The notes beneath the pieces are model-generated. The model did no database searches, was not told where the DNA came from, and saw nothing but the letters and a program-made list of their open reading frames with translations. From an uncultured Eubacteriaceae bacterium (GTDB taxonomy: Bacteria; Bacillota; Clostridia; Lachnospirales; CAG-274): 64,000 nucleotides of DNA. Below are positions 1 through 9,660 of the stretch, piece after piece. Both the position numbers and the translations under genes were made by a program. Every line of letters begins with the position of its first letter. Within the stretch, counting starts at the first letter, position 1. Where the stretch lies: the NCBI GenBank assembly GCA_946497035.1, contig CAMMIW010000010.1:18836-82835 (forward strand), given 5' to 3'.

Positions 1-2
1 CT

Positions 3-536
3 TGTCTTTTTTCTACTATGAGAAAAGGAGATATTATTAGAGTTTTAGGCAATTGTGGTAACGGTTATAAGCTTTTTGAAGAAGAAAAAACTCATATTTT
101 TGTGGGTGGTGGAATAGGTGTACCTCCGCTGTTAGAAACTTGTAAACAGGTTAAAGGTAAAAAAATTGTTATTTTAGGTTTTAGAACAGGACAATTTTTA
201 AAAGAAGATTTTGAAAAAATAGGTGCTACTGTTTATATAGCAACAGATGATGGCTCTGTAGGTTTTAAAGGTAACGTTATTCAGCTTATGGAAAAAGAAA
301 ATATAGTAGGAGATTATATATATTCTTGTGGCCCAAAACCTATGCTTTCGGCATTAACAGAATATGCTAAAGAAAAAAATATTTATACACAAGTTTCTAT
401 GGAAGAGAGAATGGCTTGTGGAATAGGTGCTTGCGTTGGTTGTGTTGTAAAAATATTTGAAAATGGGGAAATTGTAAATAAAAAAGTTTGTAAAGATGGG
501 CCTGTTTTCAATTCTTTAGAGGTGGTATATAAATGA
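3..536 (+). CDS. pyrK: Dihydroorotate dehydrogenase B, electron-transfer subunit (3' part)
   Basis: The frame is open from base 3 with no stop, so the gene begins before the window and only about 178 C-terminal residues are present. PyrK carries FAD and a [2Fe-2S] cluster and passes electrons from the PyrD FMN to NAD+ in pyrimidine synthesis. Visible here are the GGGIGVPPLL nucleotide-binding segment, the YSCGPKPML segment, and the cluster ligands in MACGIGACVGCVV followed by a later cysteine in KVCKDGPVF. It overlaps pyrD by four bases (ATGA), so the two are translationally coupled, as usual for the type 1B enzyme. Function is secure; only the N-terminus is missing. Confidence 0.95.
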   Translation, partial: CLFSTMRKGDIIRVLGNCGNGYKLFEEEKTHIFVGGGIGVPPLLETCKQVKGKKIVILGFRTGQFLKEDFEKIGATVYIATDDGSVGFKGNVIQLMEKENIVGDYIYSCGPKPMLSALTEYAKEKNIYTQVSMEERMACGIGACVGCVVKIFENGEIVNKKVCKDGPVFNSLEVVYK

Positions 537-1438
537 AAAATTTAAGTTTTAAAATAGGTAATGTAGAATTTAAAAACCCTGTAATGACTGCCTCTGGCAC
601 ATTTGGTAGTGGTAAAGAATATGCAGATTTTGTAGATTTGAATAAACTTGGTGCGGTTGTTGTTAAAGGTGTTTCTAAAACGGCTTGGACAGGTAACGAT
701 ACACCTCGTATTGCAGAAGTTTATGGTGGTATGTTAAATAGTGTTGGTTTGCAAAATCCTGGTGTAGATGTATTTATTAAAGAAGATATACCTTTTTTAA
801 GACAGTTTGATACAAAAATAATTGTAAATGTTTGTGGCCACTCTTTAGATGAATATGTAGAAGTTACAAAAAGTTTACAAAATGCAGATGTAGATGCTTT
901 AGAACTAAATATATCTTGTCCTAATGTGGCAGAGGGTTGCCTTAGCTTTGGTACAGATGCTAAAATGGTAGAAAAAGTAGTATCTACTGTTAAAAATGTG
1001 GCTAAACAACCGCTTATTGTAAAGCTTACCCCTAATGTTACAGATATAACAGAAATTGCAAGGGCTAGTGAAATAGGTGGGGCAGATGCAATTTCTCTTA
1101 TTAATACTATTACGGGTATGAAAATAGATATACATAAAAAAAAGCCTGTTTTAGCTAAGAAAATGGGTGGTATGAGCGGTCCTGCTATTAAGCCTATTGC
1201 GGTTAGAATGGTTTATCAAGTAAATAAAGTTGTAAATATACCTATTATTGGTATGGGTGGCATATCAAATGGTGATGATGCTATAGAATTTATTTTGGCA
1301 GGTGCTAGTGGTGTTGCTGTTGGTACTGCTAACTTTATTAATCCTTATGCCACAATAGATGTTTTAAATGGTATTGAGGCTTATATGGATAAATATAATA
1401 TAAAAGATTTAAGAGAAATTAGAGGAATTGTAGATTAA
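533..1438 (+). CDS. pyrD: Dihydroorotate dehydrogenase B, catalytic subunit
   Basis: A 301-residue FMN-dependent dihydroorotate dehydrogenase of class 1B, which oxidises dihydroorotate to orotate together with PyrK. The N-terminal segment NPVMTASGTFGSG, the ELNISCPNV active-site region with the class 1B cysteine, and the C-terminal phosphate-binding GMGGISNGDDAIEFILAGA of the TIM barrel are all visible. Length matches the family. The start ATG overlaps the pyrK stop and is preceded by AGAGGTGG inside pyrK. A hairpin terminator follows, so this is probably the last gene of the pyr operon. Confidence 0.97.
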   Translation: MKNLSFKIGNVEFKNPVMTASGTFGSGKEYADFVDLNKLGAVVVKGVSKTAWTGNDTPRIAEVYGGMLNSVGLQNPGVDVFIKEDIPFLRQFDTKIIVNVCGHSLDEYVEVTKSLQNADVDALELNISCPNVAEGCLSFGTDAKMVEKVVSTVKNVAKQPLIVKLTPNVTDITEIARASEIGGADAISLINTITGMKIDIHKKKPVLAKKMGGMSGPAIKPIAVRMVYQVNKVVNIPIIGMGGISNGDDAIEFILAGASGVAVGTANFINPYATIDVLNGIEAYMDKYNIKDLREIRGIVD

Positions 1439-1493
1439 TATAGATTAGATTTTATATAAATAAAGGATAATTATTTTAATATTTATATAAAAT

Positions 1494-1537
1494 AAAAAAA
1501 GACAAAGTTGTAAAATATTTTATACTTTGTCTTTTTA
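1494..1537. terminator. Bidirectional terminator between pyrD and the M3 peptidase
   Basis: A-run plus GACAAAGT, a short AT loop, then ACTTTGTC and a T-run. The stem is symmetrical with A and T tracts on both sides, so it can stop pyrD from the left and the convergent peptidase gene from the right. Confidence 0.8.
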
Positions 1538-1601
1538 TTTAATTTCTTTTTTTATTAGTTAGATTTTAAATAAAAGTTTAAGTTTTTATGACTATCCAAG
1601 G

Positions 1602-3359
1602 TTATTTTATTTGGCAATATTTTTCTATATCTTCTATTATTAAATTTAAACTTGATAACCAAAAATCTTTATCTTTTAAATTTACACCGATATATTTTCC
1701 TACTTCATATAAACTAGCCTTACCAGTTATGCTAAGCATATTATCATATTTTTTTATAAAGTTTTGTTTATCTTTTAAATATAAAGCGAATAAACCTTTT
1801 GAAAATAAAACACCATATGCATATGGAAAATTATAATAATTAATATTAGCATTATAATAATGTGTTTTACATATCCACATATATTTATGTAAAAATGTAT
1901 GATCTAGTCCATTTCCATAAGCTTGCTTTTGGGCATCTTCCATTATGTTACAAAGCTCATCTTTACATATAAAGCCATCAATACGTCTTTTAAATACTTC
2001 ATCTTCAAATAAAAATCTACTATATATATCTACTATACATTGTAATGTGCCGGACAAATCATTTTCTAATATTGCTAGTTTTTCTTGTTCATCATCAGTA
2101 TTTTCTAAAGCAGATTTAACTAATATATGCTCACAAAATGTAGAGGCTGTTTCGGCAATAGGCATAGAATATGATGTATTTAAGTATTTTTCATTATTTA
2201 AACATAAATTGTGGTAGCCGTGGCCTAGCTCGTGGCCTAATGTAAATATATTATCTAAAGATCCTGAAAAATTTAATAGTATTCTACTTTCTTTTATACT
2301 TTGGATGCTATAGCAAAAAGCTCCCCCAACTTTACCTTTTTTAGAATAAACATCTATCCAATTATTATCAAAGGCTTTTTTAGCAAAATTACCTAATTTT
2401 TCACTAAAATTAGAAAAATTATCATATATAAAATTTTTAGCTTCTTCATAAGTGTATGTTTTATTATTAGTAGATATAGGTGCAAATAAATCGTAAAAAG
2501 GTAAACCATTTTTATGACCTAAAATTTGGGATTTTTTTATAAAATATTTTTGTAATTTTGGTAAGCTTTCTTTTATTGCACTAAACATAGCTTCAAAAAC
2601 TTCTTTATCTAATCTAGCATCTTTTAAAGTCATTTCTAATGGAGAACTATATCCTTTAAGATTACAAACTTCAATAACTTCACCTTTAATACCATTTAAA
2701 CAGAAAGATGCAGGTAAATCTATTTTTTCATAAGATTTAAGCTCACTAAAATAGGCATCTTTTCTAACATTACAGTCTGAGCTATATGCTAAATTTCTTA
2801 TTTCTGGTAAAGTTAAAACTTTATCTTTATAATCTACATTTAACGTAGAAGTTATTTGTTGCCATTGTTTTGTCCACATAATAGAGCCATTTAAAGCCAT
2901 TTTAGATATAATATATTCTTTATCATTATCTAAAAGTTTGTTAGCCTTTTCTTTAGCTTCTTCTAAAATAAATTTATATTCTTTTAAAATATTAGAATTA
3001 TATATTATATCTTGCAAATTATCTATATTTTTTAAAAATAATATAAGATTATTTTCTATTTGTTTAAAATTTACTAGTAGTTTTTCTATTTGGGACATTA
3101 AGTTTAAAAGGTGAGCATTAGTTGTATCTACCTTTAAGCTAAGACTAACATATGCTATAAGACAATCGAATTTATTTAAGTTTTCCAATTTTTCTATATA
3201 AGTTTCAAGTTTTTCTGTGGTATTTTTTGTGCTGTTAAAATTATCATTACACCAGTTTAAAAAGCTTAATATATCTTCTTCAAAAGATTTTAAATCTGCT
3301 ATAAATTGTTGGCTTTCATAGCTTTTATATAAATTATCTAAATTCCAATTAGTATCCAT
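1602..3359 (-). CDS. pepF: Oligoendopeptidase F-like zinc peptidase, family M3
   Basis: About 585 residues with the M3 zinc signature HELGHGYHN near residue 375 (two His ligands and catalytic Glu) and a downstream helix ISETAST-like segment (IAETASTFCEH) that supplies the third ligand. M3B oligopeptidases of this length are cytoplasmic and degrade peptides of 7 to 20 residues. Three in-frame starts exist (TTG, ATG, ATG). I chose the ATG at 3359 because AAAGAAAGG lies nine bases upstream of it but abuts the TTG. It is a single gene transcribed towards pyrD, with its own promoter. The exact substrate is unknown. Confidence 0.88.
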   Translation of the reverse strand: MDTNWNLDNLYKSYESQQFIADLKSFEEDILSFLNWCNDNFNSTKNTTEKLETYIEKLENLNKFDCLIAYVSLSLKVDTTNAHLLNLMSQIEKLLVNFKQIENNLILFLKNIDNLQDIIYNSNILKEYKFILEEAKEKANKLLDNDKEYIISKMALNGSIMWTKQWQQITSTLNVDYKDKVLTLPEIRNLAYSSDCNVRKDAYFSELKSYEKIDLPASFCLNGIKGEVIEVCNLKGYSSPLEMTLKDARLDKEVFEAMFSAIKESLPKLQKYFIKKSQILGHKNGLPFYDLFAPISTNNKTYTYEEAKNFIYDNFSNFSEKLGNFAKKAFDNNWIDVYSKKGKVGGAFCYSIQSIKESRILLNFSGSLDNIFTLGHELGHGYHNLCLNNEKYLNTSYSMPIAETASTFCEHILVKSALENTDDEQEKLAILENDLSGTLQCIVDIYSRFLFEDEVFKRRIDGFICKDELCNIMEDAQKQAYGNGLDHTFLHKYMWICKTHYYNANINYYNFPYAYGVLFSKGLFALYLKDKQNFIKKYDNMLSITGKASLYEVGKYIGVNLKDKDFWLSSLNLIIEDIEKYCQIK

Positions 3360-3398
3360 ATGCATCAACCTTTCTTTTATATAAATTTATATTCATAC

Positions 3399-3427
3399 AA
3401 TATAACATATATATAAATTATAGTCAA
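3399..3427 (-). promoter_or_regulatory. Sigma-A promoter of the M3 peptidase
   Basis: On the minus strand TTGACT (3427-3422) is separated by 17 bases from TATATT (3404-3399), about 40 bases upstream of the chosen start. It is nearly back to back with the promoter of the DUF1836 gene. Confidence 0.6.
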
Positions 3428-3441
3428 CATATTAATAATAT

Positions 3442-3470
3442 TTGATATGACACAGTTTATATGATAATAT
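3442..3470 (+). promoter_or_regulatory. Sigma-A promoter of the DUF1836 gene
   Basis: TTGATA at 3442-3447, a 17-base spacer, then TAATAT at 3465-3470, about 22 bases upstream of the ATG and close to a GGAGGG ribosome site. Confidence 0.5.
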
Positions 3471-3492
3471 ATTTAATTATGGAGGGATTTAT

Positions 3493-4026
3493 ATGAATCA
3501 AAAAGATATATTAGAAATTTTAAAAGAATATGTAAATATAGATGATGTAACATTAGATAAAATACCTAATATAGATTTATATATGGATCAGGTTACAACA
3601 TTTATAGATGATAGCTTAAAACAATATAAAAGAAATGACGAACAAAAGATAATAACTAAAACAATGATAAATAATTATACAAAAGATAAAATATTATCAT
3701 CTCCTAATAAAAAAAAGTATAATAAAACACATTTAATATCTTTAATTTTAATTTATCATTTAAAATCTATAATTTCTATAAATGACATTAGCCTAATATT
3801 AAAAGATAATGAAAAAAAAATAGAATGTATATATGATAAATTTTTACAATATAAAAAAATATCAGAAGAAAATTTTTATAAAGATGTTGAAAATTTTTTA
3901 AATATTATAGAAAATAATGAAGAAGATAATATATCACTTATAATATTTTTAATTAATATTATTAATGAGGCTAATGAAAGAAAATATTTGGCAGAAAAAA
4001 TTATAGATAAATATTTAAAAAAATAA
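3493..4026 (+). CDS. DUF1836 family protein
   Basis: A 177-residue protein with the DUF1836 core between about residues 50 and 105: ITKTMINNYTKDKIL followed by NKTHLISLILIYHLK and SINDISLIL. DUF1836 proteins of Bacillota resemble MerR-type winged-helix DNA-binding domains (a Met-Ile-x-Asn-Tyr helix, then a helical segment), so a regulatory role is inferred, not shown. The C-terminal third is acidic and helical. The ATG has TGGAGGG eight bases upstream. It stands between divergent pepF and the phosphoglucomutase; no target can be named. Confidence 0.7.
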   Translation: MNQKDILEILKEYVNIDDVTLDKIPNIDLYMDQVTTFIDDSLKQYKRNDEQKIITKTMINNYTKDKILSSPNKKKYNKTHLISLILIYHLKSIISINDISLILKDNEKKIECIYDKFLQYKKISEENFYKDVENFLNIIENNEEDNISLIIFLINIINEANERKYLAEKIIDKYLKK

Positions 4027-4111
4027 ATTTAAAATTAAATCTTGTATATTTTTAACATTAGATATATAATAAATGTATATTATTTTATGTGTATTTTATG
4101 GAGGTTAAATT

Positions 4112-5848
4112 ATGGATTATAAAAATATATATGAAAATTGGCTAAAAGATGATTATTTTGATAACGAAACAAAAAAAGAGCTTTTAAATATAAAAGATAA
4201 CGAAAAAGAAATAGAAGATAGATTTTATAAAGATTTAGAATTTGGCACAGGTGGTTTAAGAGGCATTATAGGTGCAGGTACAAACCGCATAAATATATAT
4301 ACAGTTAGTAAAGCTACACAAGGTCTAGCAGATTATATATTAGATCAACCACAGTATAATAAAGAAAAAGGCGTAGCTATTGGTTATGACTCTAGATTTA
4401 TGAGCCAAGATTTTGCAGAGATAGCAGCATTAGTTTTAAATGGTAATGGTATAAAAACATATTTATTTGATGAATTAAGGCCAACGCCTATGGTTTCTTT
4501 TGCTATAAGAGAATTAGGCTGTATAGCAGGTATTGTTATTACAGCTAGTCATAATCCACCAGAATATAACGGATATAAAATATATGGTGAAGATGGTGGA
4601 CAAGTGCCATTTCCTAAAGATATGGAAATTATAAAATATGTTAACAATGTGAAAGATTTTAAAACTATAAAAAAAGCAGATAAATCTCAAGCTATTAAAG
4701 ATGGCTTATTTAACATAATAGGTAAAGAAATAGATGAAAAATATGATGAAAATGTTTTAAATCAATTAGTTAATAAAGATGTTATAGAAAAAGCTAGCGA
4801 TTTAAAAATAGTTTATACTCCTATACATGGCACAGGGAACAAACCTGTTAGACGTATTTTAGAAAAAGCAGGCTTTAAAAATGTTAATATTGTAAAAGAA
4901 CAGGAGCTTCCAGATTGTAAATTTAGCACAGTATCATATCCAAATCCAGAAGATCCAAAAGCTTTTACATTAGCCTTAAAATTAGCCGATGAGATAGATG
5001 CTGATATAATAGTAGGCACAGACCCTGATGCAGATAGGGTAGGAACTGTTGTAAAAAATAATAAAGGTGAATATGTTGTTTTATCTGGCAATATGATGGG
5101 TGTTTTATTAACAGATTATATTTTAAGCCAAAGAAAAGAAAAAGGTATTTTATCAAATAAAGGTGCTATAATATCTACTGTTGTTTCCTCTAATATGACA
5201 GAAAAAATAGCTAAAGCTTATAATGTAGATTATTTTAATGTTTTAACAGGTTTTAAATTTATAGGTGAAAAAATTAAACAATTTGAAGAAACAGGGTCTA
5301 ATGAATATATTTTCGGTTTTGAAGAAAGCTATGGTTGTTTAGCTGGTACATATGCAAGAGACAAAGATGCGGTTGTTGCTACTATGCTTATATGTGAGCT
5401 TGCAGCATTTTATAAAAATAAAGGTATAACTTTATATGAAGGGTTACAAGAAATTTATAAAAAATATGGATATTTTAAAGAAGATATAAAATCTATTACA
5501 TTAAAAGGGATAGATGGACTTAAAGATATGGAAAAGATTATGACAAATTTAAGAACATCAACACCTACAGTAGTTAATAATGAGTCAATAGTGGAAATTA
5601 GAGATTATAAATGTGGAGAGATAAAAGATATAGTTAATAATATAATATCAAGTAGTAACTTACCTAAATCTAATGTTTTATATTTTACATTAAAAGATAA
5701 ATCTTGGTTTTGCGTTAGACCTTCTGGTACAGAGCCAAAAATAAAAATATATTTTGGTGTAGAAGAAGAAAATGAAGAAAAGGCAGACAATAAATTAAAA
5801 AGCTTAATAAATAATGTAATGAATATTATAGATGATATTTTAAAATAG
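4112..5848 (+). CDS. pgcA: Phospho-sugar mutase (alpha-phosphoglucomutase)
   Basis: A 578-residue alpha-D-phosphohexomutase, interconverting glucose 1- and 6-phosphate (possibly mannose phosphates) for cell-envelope sugar nucleotides. Hallmarks in order: FGTGGLRG at the N-terminus, the phosphoserine loop TASHNPPEYNGYK (Ser near residue 146), the metal loop GTDPDADRVG, the sugar loop FGFEESYG, and the phosphate loop RPSGTEPKIKIYF. The length is that of the Bacillus PgcA group rather than GlmM (about 450). The ATG follows TGGAGG by seven bases. The AT-rich gap before it is 85 bases, so it may have its own promoter. Confidence 0.93.
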   Translation: MDYKNIYENWLKDDYFDNETKKELLNIKDNEKEIEDRFYKDLEFGTGGLRGIIGAGTNRINIYTVSKATQGLADYILDQPQYNKEKGVAIGYDSRFMSQDFAEIAALVLNGNGIKTYLFDELRPTPMVSFAIRELGCIAGIVITASHNPPEYNGYKIYGEDGGQVPFPKDMEIIKYVNNVKDFKTIKKADKSQAIKDGLFNIIGKEIDEKYDENVLNQLVNKDVIEKASDLKIVYTPIHGTGNKPVRRILEKAGFKNVNIVKEQELPDCKFSTVSYPNPEDPKAFTLALKLADEIDADIIVGTDPDADRVGTVVKNNKGEYVVLSGNMMGVLLTDYILSQRKEKGILSNKGAIISTVVSSNMTEKIAKAYNVDYFNVLTGFKFIGEKIKQFEETGSNEYIFGFEESYGCLAGTYARDKDAVVATMLICELAAFYKNKGITLYEGLQEIYKKYGYFKEDIKSITLKGIDGLKDMEKIMTNLRTSTPTVVNNESIVEIRDYKCGEIKDIVNNIISSSNLPKSNVLYFTLKDKSWFCVRPSGTEPKIKIYFGVEEENEEKADNKLKSLINNVMNIIDDILK

Positions 5849-5927
5849 TTTTAGGTAGTTATTTTTAATATTTTAGGAAACATTTATTATATAACCTTAT
5901 ATTTTTGATAATTATTTTACATTTTTA

Positions 5928-5954
5928 AAGGGTGTAGATTTTATCTGCATCCTT
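5928..5954 (+). terminator. Terminator after pgcA
   Basis: AAGGGTGTAGAT and ATCTGCATCCTT form a 12-bp stem with two G-U pairs and a three-base loop, followed by ATTTAAT. The T-run is weak. Confidence 0.55.
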
Positions 5955-6002
5955 ATTTAATATATACAAAGAATTATAGTTTTAATTAGGGAGTGTGCAA
6001 AA

Positions 6003-6491
6003 ATGGAATATTTTATTTTAGATGAAGATGAAAGATTAGAAAATAAACTAAAAATAAACTTTTCAGACAATAAATTTGAAGAAGATACACCTTTTATATT
6101 AAATTTAAAAACAGAAAAATATACACAATTTCAAGATTATATGTTAGGTAAAAATATATTTAATTATTATTTTTGTATATCTGAAAAGTTATATAAAATA
6201 TTTTCTGCCTATGATGATTTTAAAATAGTACCATTTTTTATAACTGATATTGAAAATAAAATACAAATGCCTTATTTTAAAATAGAAATAAGGACGATAG
6301 ATTGTATATTAGATGAAAATGTAAACAAAATAGAAGACATTGTTATATGTAAAGAAAAAATTAATGATAAATATATTTTTAAAATAAAATTTAAAACAAT
6401 AGAAAGAATCGTAGTATCATTACATTTAGCAGAAAATATATTAAAAGCTTTACCATATGGGATAAAATTAGTTCCTTTAAAGTTGAAATGA
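6003..6491 (+). CDS. Imm11-like immunity protein
   Basis: A 162-residue acidic, soluble protein. Layout and motifs (short N-terminal strand, a central FCISEKLYKIF segment, then a YFKIEIRTIDCILDE strand pair and a C-terminal SLHLAENILKALP helix) resemble the Imm11/DUF1629-like immunity families of polymorphic-toxin loci. This is a family-level impression without a search. GGGAG sits nine bases upstream of the ATG. It is followed after 10 bases by the first VgrG-like gene and begins the toxin-delivery island. The matching toxin is not next to it, so it may be an orphan left after toxin exchange. Confidence 0.45.
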   Translation: MEYFILDEDERLENKLKINFSDNKFEEDTPFILNLKTEKYTQFQDYMLGKNIFNYYFCISEKLYKIFSAYDDFKIVPFFITDIENKIQMPYFKIEIRTIDCILDENVNKIEDIVICKEKINDKYIFKIKFKTIERIVVSLHLAENILKALPYGIKLVPLKLK

Positions 6492-6501
6492 GGTGTAAAA
6501 T

Positions 6502-7911
6502 ATGTATGTTGTAACCGAAGAACTAAAAATACAATTACCTTTTAAATATAAAATAATAAAAACTTTATATATAAAAGAAAAATTGAATGAACATTCAAAA
6601 ATATTTATAAAGGGAATATTAGACAATGAAGAAGAAAATATTAACATATTTAAAAAACTATCAATAACAGATAATTTAAAAGTAAAAGGTAAAAAAATTG
6701 TATTTGAAAATAAAATTGAAAAAGAAGAAGAAACCGATATATTTTATGGCATAATAACAAAAATTAAATTAAAACAAGATGGAAATTTATATGATTTTGA
6801 ATTAGAAGGAAGTAGCTATTCATTAATGTTAGATTTAAAAAAGAAAAAAAGGAGCTTTCAAGATAAAAATTTAACATATAGAAATTTGATTGGAGATATA
6901 GTAAAAGAAAATAAAGGCAACACTATATTTATAGGAGATTTTTCAAAAACATTAGATGTACCATTTATCCAATATAATGAAACAGATTGGGAATTTATAA
7001 AAAGATTAAGCTCACATATGGGATTAAAACTTTGTCCAGATGTAAAAACAGAAAAACCAAACATATTTATAGGCATAAAGAAGGGAAATGAATATATATG
7101 TAATGCTTATGAATATAAATTGAAAAAAGATATAAAGAGCTATTTAAAAATGAAAGAAAATCACATGAAAGTAACAGAAGAAGATTTTATAAGCTATGAA
7201 ATAGAAATAAAAGATAATTATGAAATAGGCGATAAAATATTATATAAAGATTTAAAATTAGTAATTATAGAAAAATATTTAGAGCTAAAATCTAGCGAAT
7301 TAATAAATAAATATAAATTAAAATTAGAAAGAAATATAAAACAAGAAAAGATATATAATGAGCAAATAATAGGACAAGTAATAAATGGAATAGTAATAAA
7401 AGTAGAAAAAGATAAAATAAAAGTACATTTAGATATAGATGAAAAACAAGAAGAAAATAAAGCATATTTATATAGTTTTGGAAGTAACTATACAACAGAA
7501 GGTAACACCGGGTGGTATATAATGCCTGAAGTACAAAGCAAAATAGAATTATATATACCTACAAAATGTGAAGGTAGTGGATATTTGAGAAGAGTATTAA
7601 GAGAGGATGGAAAAGAAAATGAAAAAACACAAGATGTATCTATAAAATATTTAGGAACAATAGATGGAAAAGAACTAAAATTAGCACCAGAACAATTAAA
7701 ATTTACAACTAACGGAGAAAGTTTATACTTAAATATGGAAAATGAAGGTGGTATATCAATAGTATCAAATGAAAATATAAATATATACTCAGAAAAAAAT
7801 ATAAAAATAGAAAGTGAAAAACTTACAATAAAATCAAATGACAAAATAGCAATAACAACACAAGACGCAAATATAGTAATAGATGAAGTAACACATTTGA
7901 AAGGAAGTTGA
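6502..7911 (+). CDS. VgrG / phage late-control-D-like spike protein, copy 1
   Basis: A 469-residue protein of the gpD/VgrG family, the hub and spike of contractile injection systems. The N-terminal half shows the hub barrels with the conserved segment SFQDKNLTYRNLI and then NETDWEFIKRLSSHMG. An OB-fold-like part carries KVHLDIDEKQE and TEGNTGWYIMPEV. The last 100 residues are strand-rich repeats of the NINIYSEKNIKIESEKLTI type, as expected for a spike beta-helix. A second copy lies at 11,387. No sheath, tube or ATPase gene is present in the window, so the needle would have to be encoded elsewhere. GAGGTG precedes the ATG. Confidence 0.75.
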   Translation: MYVVTEELKIQLPFKYKIIKTLYIKEKLNEHSKIFIKGILDNEEENINIFKKLSITDNLKVKGKKIVFENKIEKEEETDIFYGIITKIKLKQDGNLYDFELEGSSYSLMLDLKKKKRSFQDKNLTYRNLIGDIVKENKGNTIFIGDFSKTLDVPFIQYNETDWEFIKRLSSHMGLKLCPDVKTEKPNIFIGIKKGNEYICNAYEYKLKKDIKSYLKMKENHMKVTEEDFISYEIEIKDNYEIGDKILYKDLKLVIIEKYLELKSSELINKYKLKLERNIKQEKIYNEQIIGQVINGIVIKVEKDKIKVHLDIDEKQEENKAYLYSFGSNYTTEGNTGWYIMPEVQSKIELYIPTKCEGSGYLRRVLREDGKENEKTQDVSIKYLGTIDGKELKLAPEQLKFTTNGESLYLNMENEGGISIVSNENINIYSEKNIKIESEKLTIKSNDKIAITTQDANIVIDEVTHLKGS

Positions 7912-7915
7912 TAAA

Positions 7916-8503
7916 ATGTCATACCAAGAAGAATTAATAAAAAATTTAAGAGAAGTAAAAGAAGAAAAAATAGATTACTTTAATGTAGAAAATGATATAG
8001 AAAAAGGCTATATAATAGTAAAATATGAAAAATTACTATTAGAAGAAAAAAATTTATATGAAGATAAATTAAAAATAATATTACCTAAAGATTTTGATTT
8101 AATGAATGATGATTTATTAAATAGTAAATATCCGTCAAATGAGGAATTAGACTATGTATATACAAGTGAAGATACAACAGTAAATTTTAACTTTAGTTTA
8201 GAAGAAGGGGAAATTTTAAATGAAGAAGTAGAAGAAATAAGAGATATAATATTAAATGAATTTACAAGAATGTATCCTCATAGTGAAATGGAAGATATAA
8301 AAATAATTGAGAAAGAAAATAAAAAAATAGGAACATTTTCATTTGTAGTAAATGTTATAGATGGTGAATTATTTAATAAAATGTATTTTATCCCGCTTAA
8401 AATGGGATTATTAATATTAACATTTAGTTGTGATATTTTTCAGAAAAAAGAATGGGAAAATATATTAGATGATATTATTTTAACAATAGAAGAAAAAGAA
8501 TAA
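7916..8503 (+). CDS. DUF1795 / EagR-like effector chaperone
   Basis: A 195-residue soluble protein. Its core (LKIILPKDF, KYPSNEELDYVYT, TVNFNFSL, a variable helix, then EKENKKIGTFSFVV and FIPLKMGLLILTFSC) follows the DcrB/DUF1795 fold. Members of this family in type VI secretion loci (Eag/EagR) are chaperones that shield the hydrophobic N-terminus of spike-associated effectors. The gene starts five bases after the vgrG stop and has AAGGAAGTTG as ribosome site. The combination with VgrG and a toxin remnant supports the chaperone role; immunity cannot be excluded. Confidence 0.6.
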   Translation: MSYQEELIKNLREVKEEKIDYFNVENDIEKGYIIVKYEKLLLEEKNLYEDKLKIILPKDFDLMNDDLLNSKYPSNEELDYVYTSEDTTVNFNFSLEEGEILNEEVEEIRDIILNEFTRMYPHSEMEDIKIIEKENKKIGTFSFVVNVIDGELFNKMYFIPLKMGLLILTFSCDIFQKKEWENILDDIILTIEEKE

Positions 8504-8530
8504 AATTATTGCTTAAAAAGGAGATAATAA

Positions 8531-9634
8531 ATGATAAAATATATACCAGAACATTTTGATTGTACATATTTTAAGCCAATACTGAAAGAAACATTAGAAA
8601 AAATGGAAGAAGATTTTCAAGAAAATATAGAAAAATATAAAAGTGAATTTATATTAAATTTTAAAAGTATAAGTAATGAAATAAAAAATAAATATGTAGA
8701 TAAAAAAATAGGATACTTAAGCTATAATTTAATGTTAACAAAAATAATAAATAAAAATTATAATTATGATATTTATATATATGATAAAGATTGGTATTTA
8801 AACGGAGATATAAAAATAGGAGAGTATAACGTAGAACATATATATAAATATTATGAAGAAATGTGGAATAAATTATTAGAAGAAGGGATAGGATATATAT
8901 TTAAAATAAATAAAACAGATATAAATAATGTAATGTTAAATATAATAGATAAATTTCATAATTATATAGTTAGCATTATGAGAAATAGCATAATAGAATT
9001 AACAGAAACAGAAGAATATAAAAATTTAAAAAAAGAAGAAACATTTAGCATACATACAGGTAAATTTTATGATATATTTGACTTAATATATACAGAAAAG
9101 GAAAATAAAAATATAATAAAAATTAAAAGATGGTTATCAAAAAAATTAGATGAAGAATATTGTAATGAAGATTTTAAAAATTTAGATTTAAATAAAATGG
9201 ATTTAGAAAGATGTGATTTAAGAGGAGCAGATTTTAGAGGAAGTGAATTAAAAGAAGCTGATTTATCATATAGCATATTAAATGGTGCAAAATTTAAAGG
9301 AGCAGATTTAAGAAATAGTAATATGATATCAAGTAGTTTAAGTGGAGTAAACTTTGAAAATGTAAATTTAAGCGGTAGTAAAATGACATATTCAATAATG
9401 AGAAAAGGGAAAATAAATGACTTAATGGAAATAGGTGAATTAGCCACAGTATTAAAAAATACAGATTTAACAAATGTAGACCTAAGAAATAGTATATTTG
9501 AAGGTATTGATTTTAGAGAAGCAATATTAAATAATACAAATTTTGAAGAATGTGTATTTAAAAAATGTAAATTTAAAAAAGAACAAGTTTTAAATTTAAC
9601 TAAACAGCAATTAAATGGAATAAAAATATGTTAA
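8531..9634 (+). CDS. Pentapeptide-repeat protein of the VgrG island
   Basis: A 367-residue protein. Residues 1 to about 210 are helical, lysine-rich and unrecognised. From about 215 to 350 there are clear pentapeptide repeats (for example ADFRGSELKEADLSYS and SNMISSSLSGVNFENVNLSG), predicting a right-handed quadrilateral beta-helix, with a short helical interruption near residue 300. Pentapeptide proteins are frequent in VgrG-effector loci of many bacteria, as adaptors or immunity-type partners, but no activity can be assigned. AAAAGGAG lies seven bases before the ATG, 27 bases after the chaperone gene. Confidence 0.75.
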   Translation: MIKYIPEHFDCTYFKPILKETLEKMEEDFQENIEKYKSEFILNFKSISNEIKNKYVDKKIGYLSYNLMLTKIINKNYNYDIYIYDKDWYLNGDIKIGEYNVEHIYKYYEEMWNKLLEEGIGYIFKINKTDINNVMLNIIDKFHNYIVSIMRNSIIELTETEEYKNLKKEETFSIHTGKFYDIFDLIYTEKENKNIIKIKRWLSKKLDEEYCNEDFKNLDLNKMDLERCDLRGADFRGSELKEADLSYSILNGAKFKGADLRNSNMISSSLSGVNFENVNLSGSKMTYSIMRKGKINDLMEIGELATVLKNTDLTNVDLRNSIFEGIDFREAILNNTNFEECVFKKCKFKKEQVLNLTKQQLNGIKIC

Positions 9635-9660
9635 AGTAAATAATTGGAAGAGAAGTATAT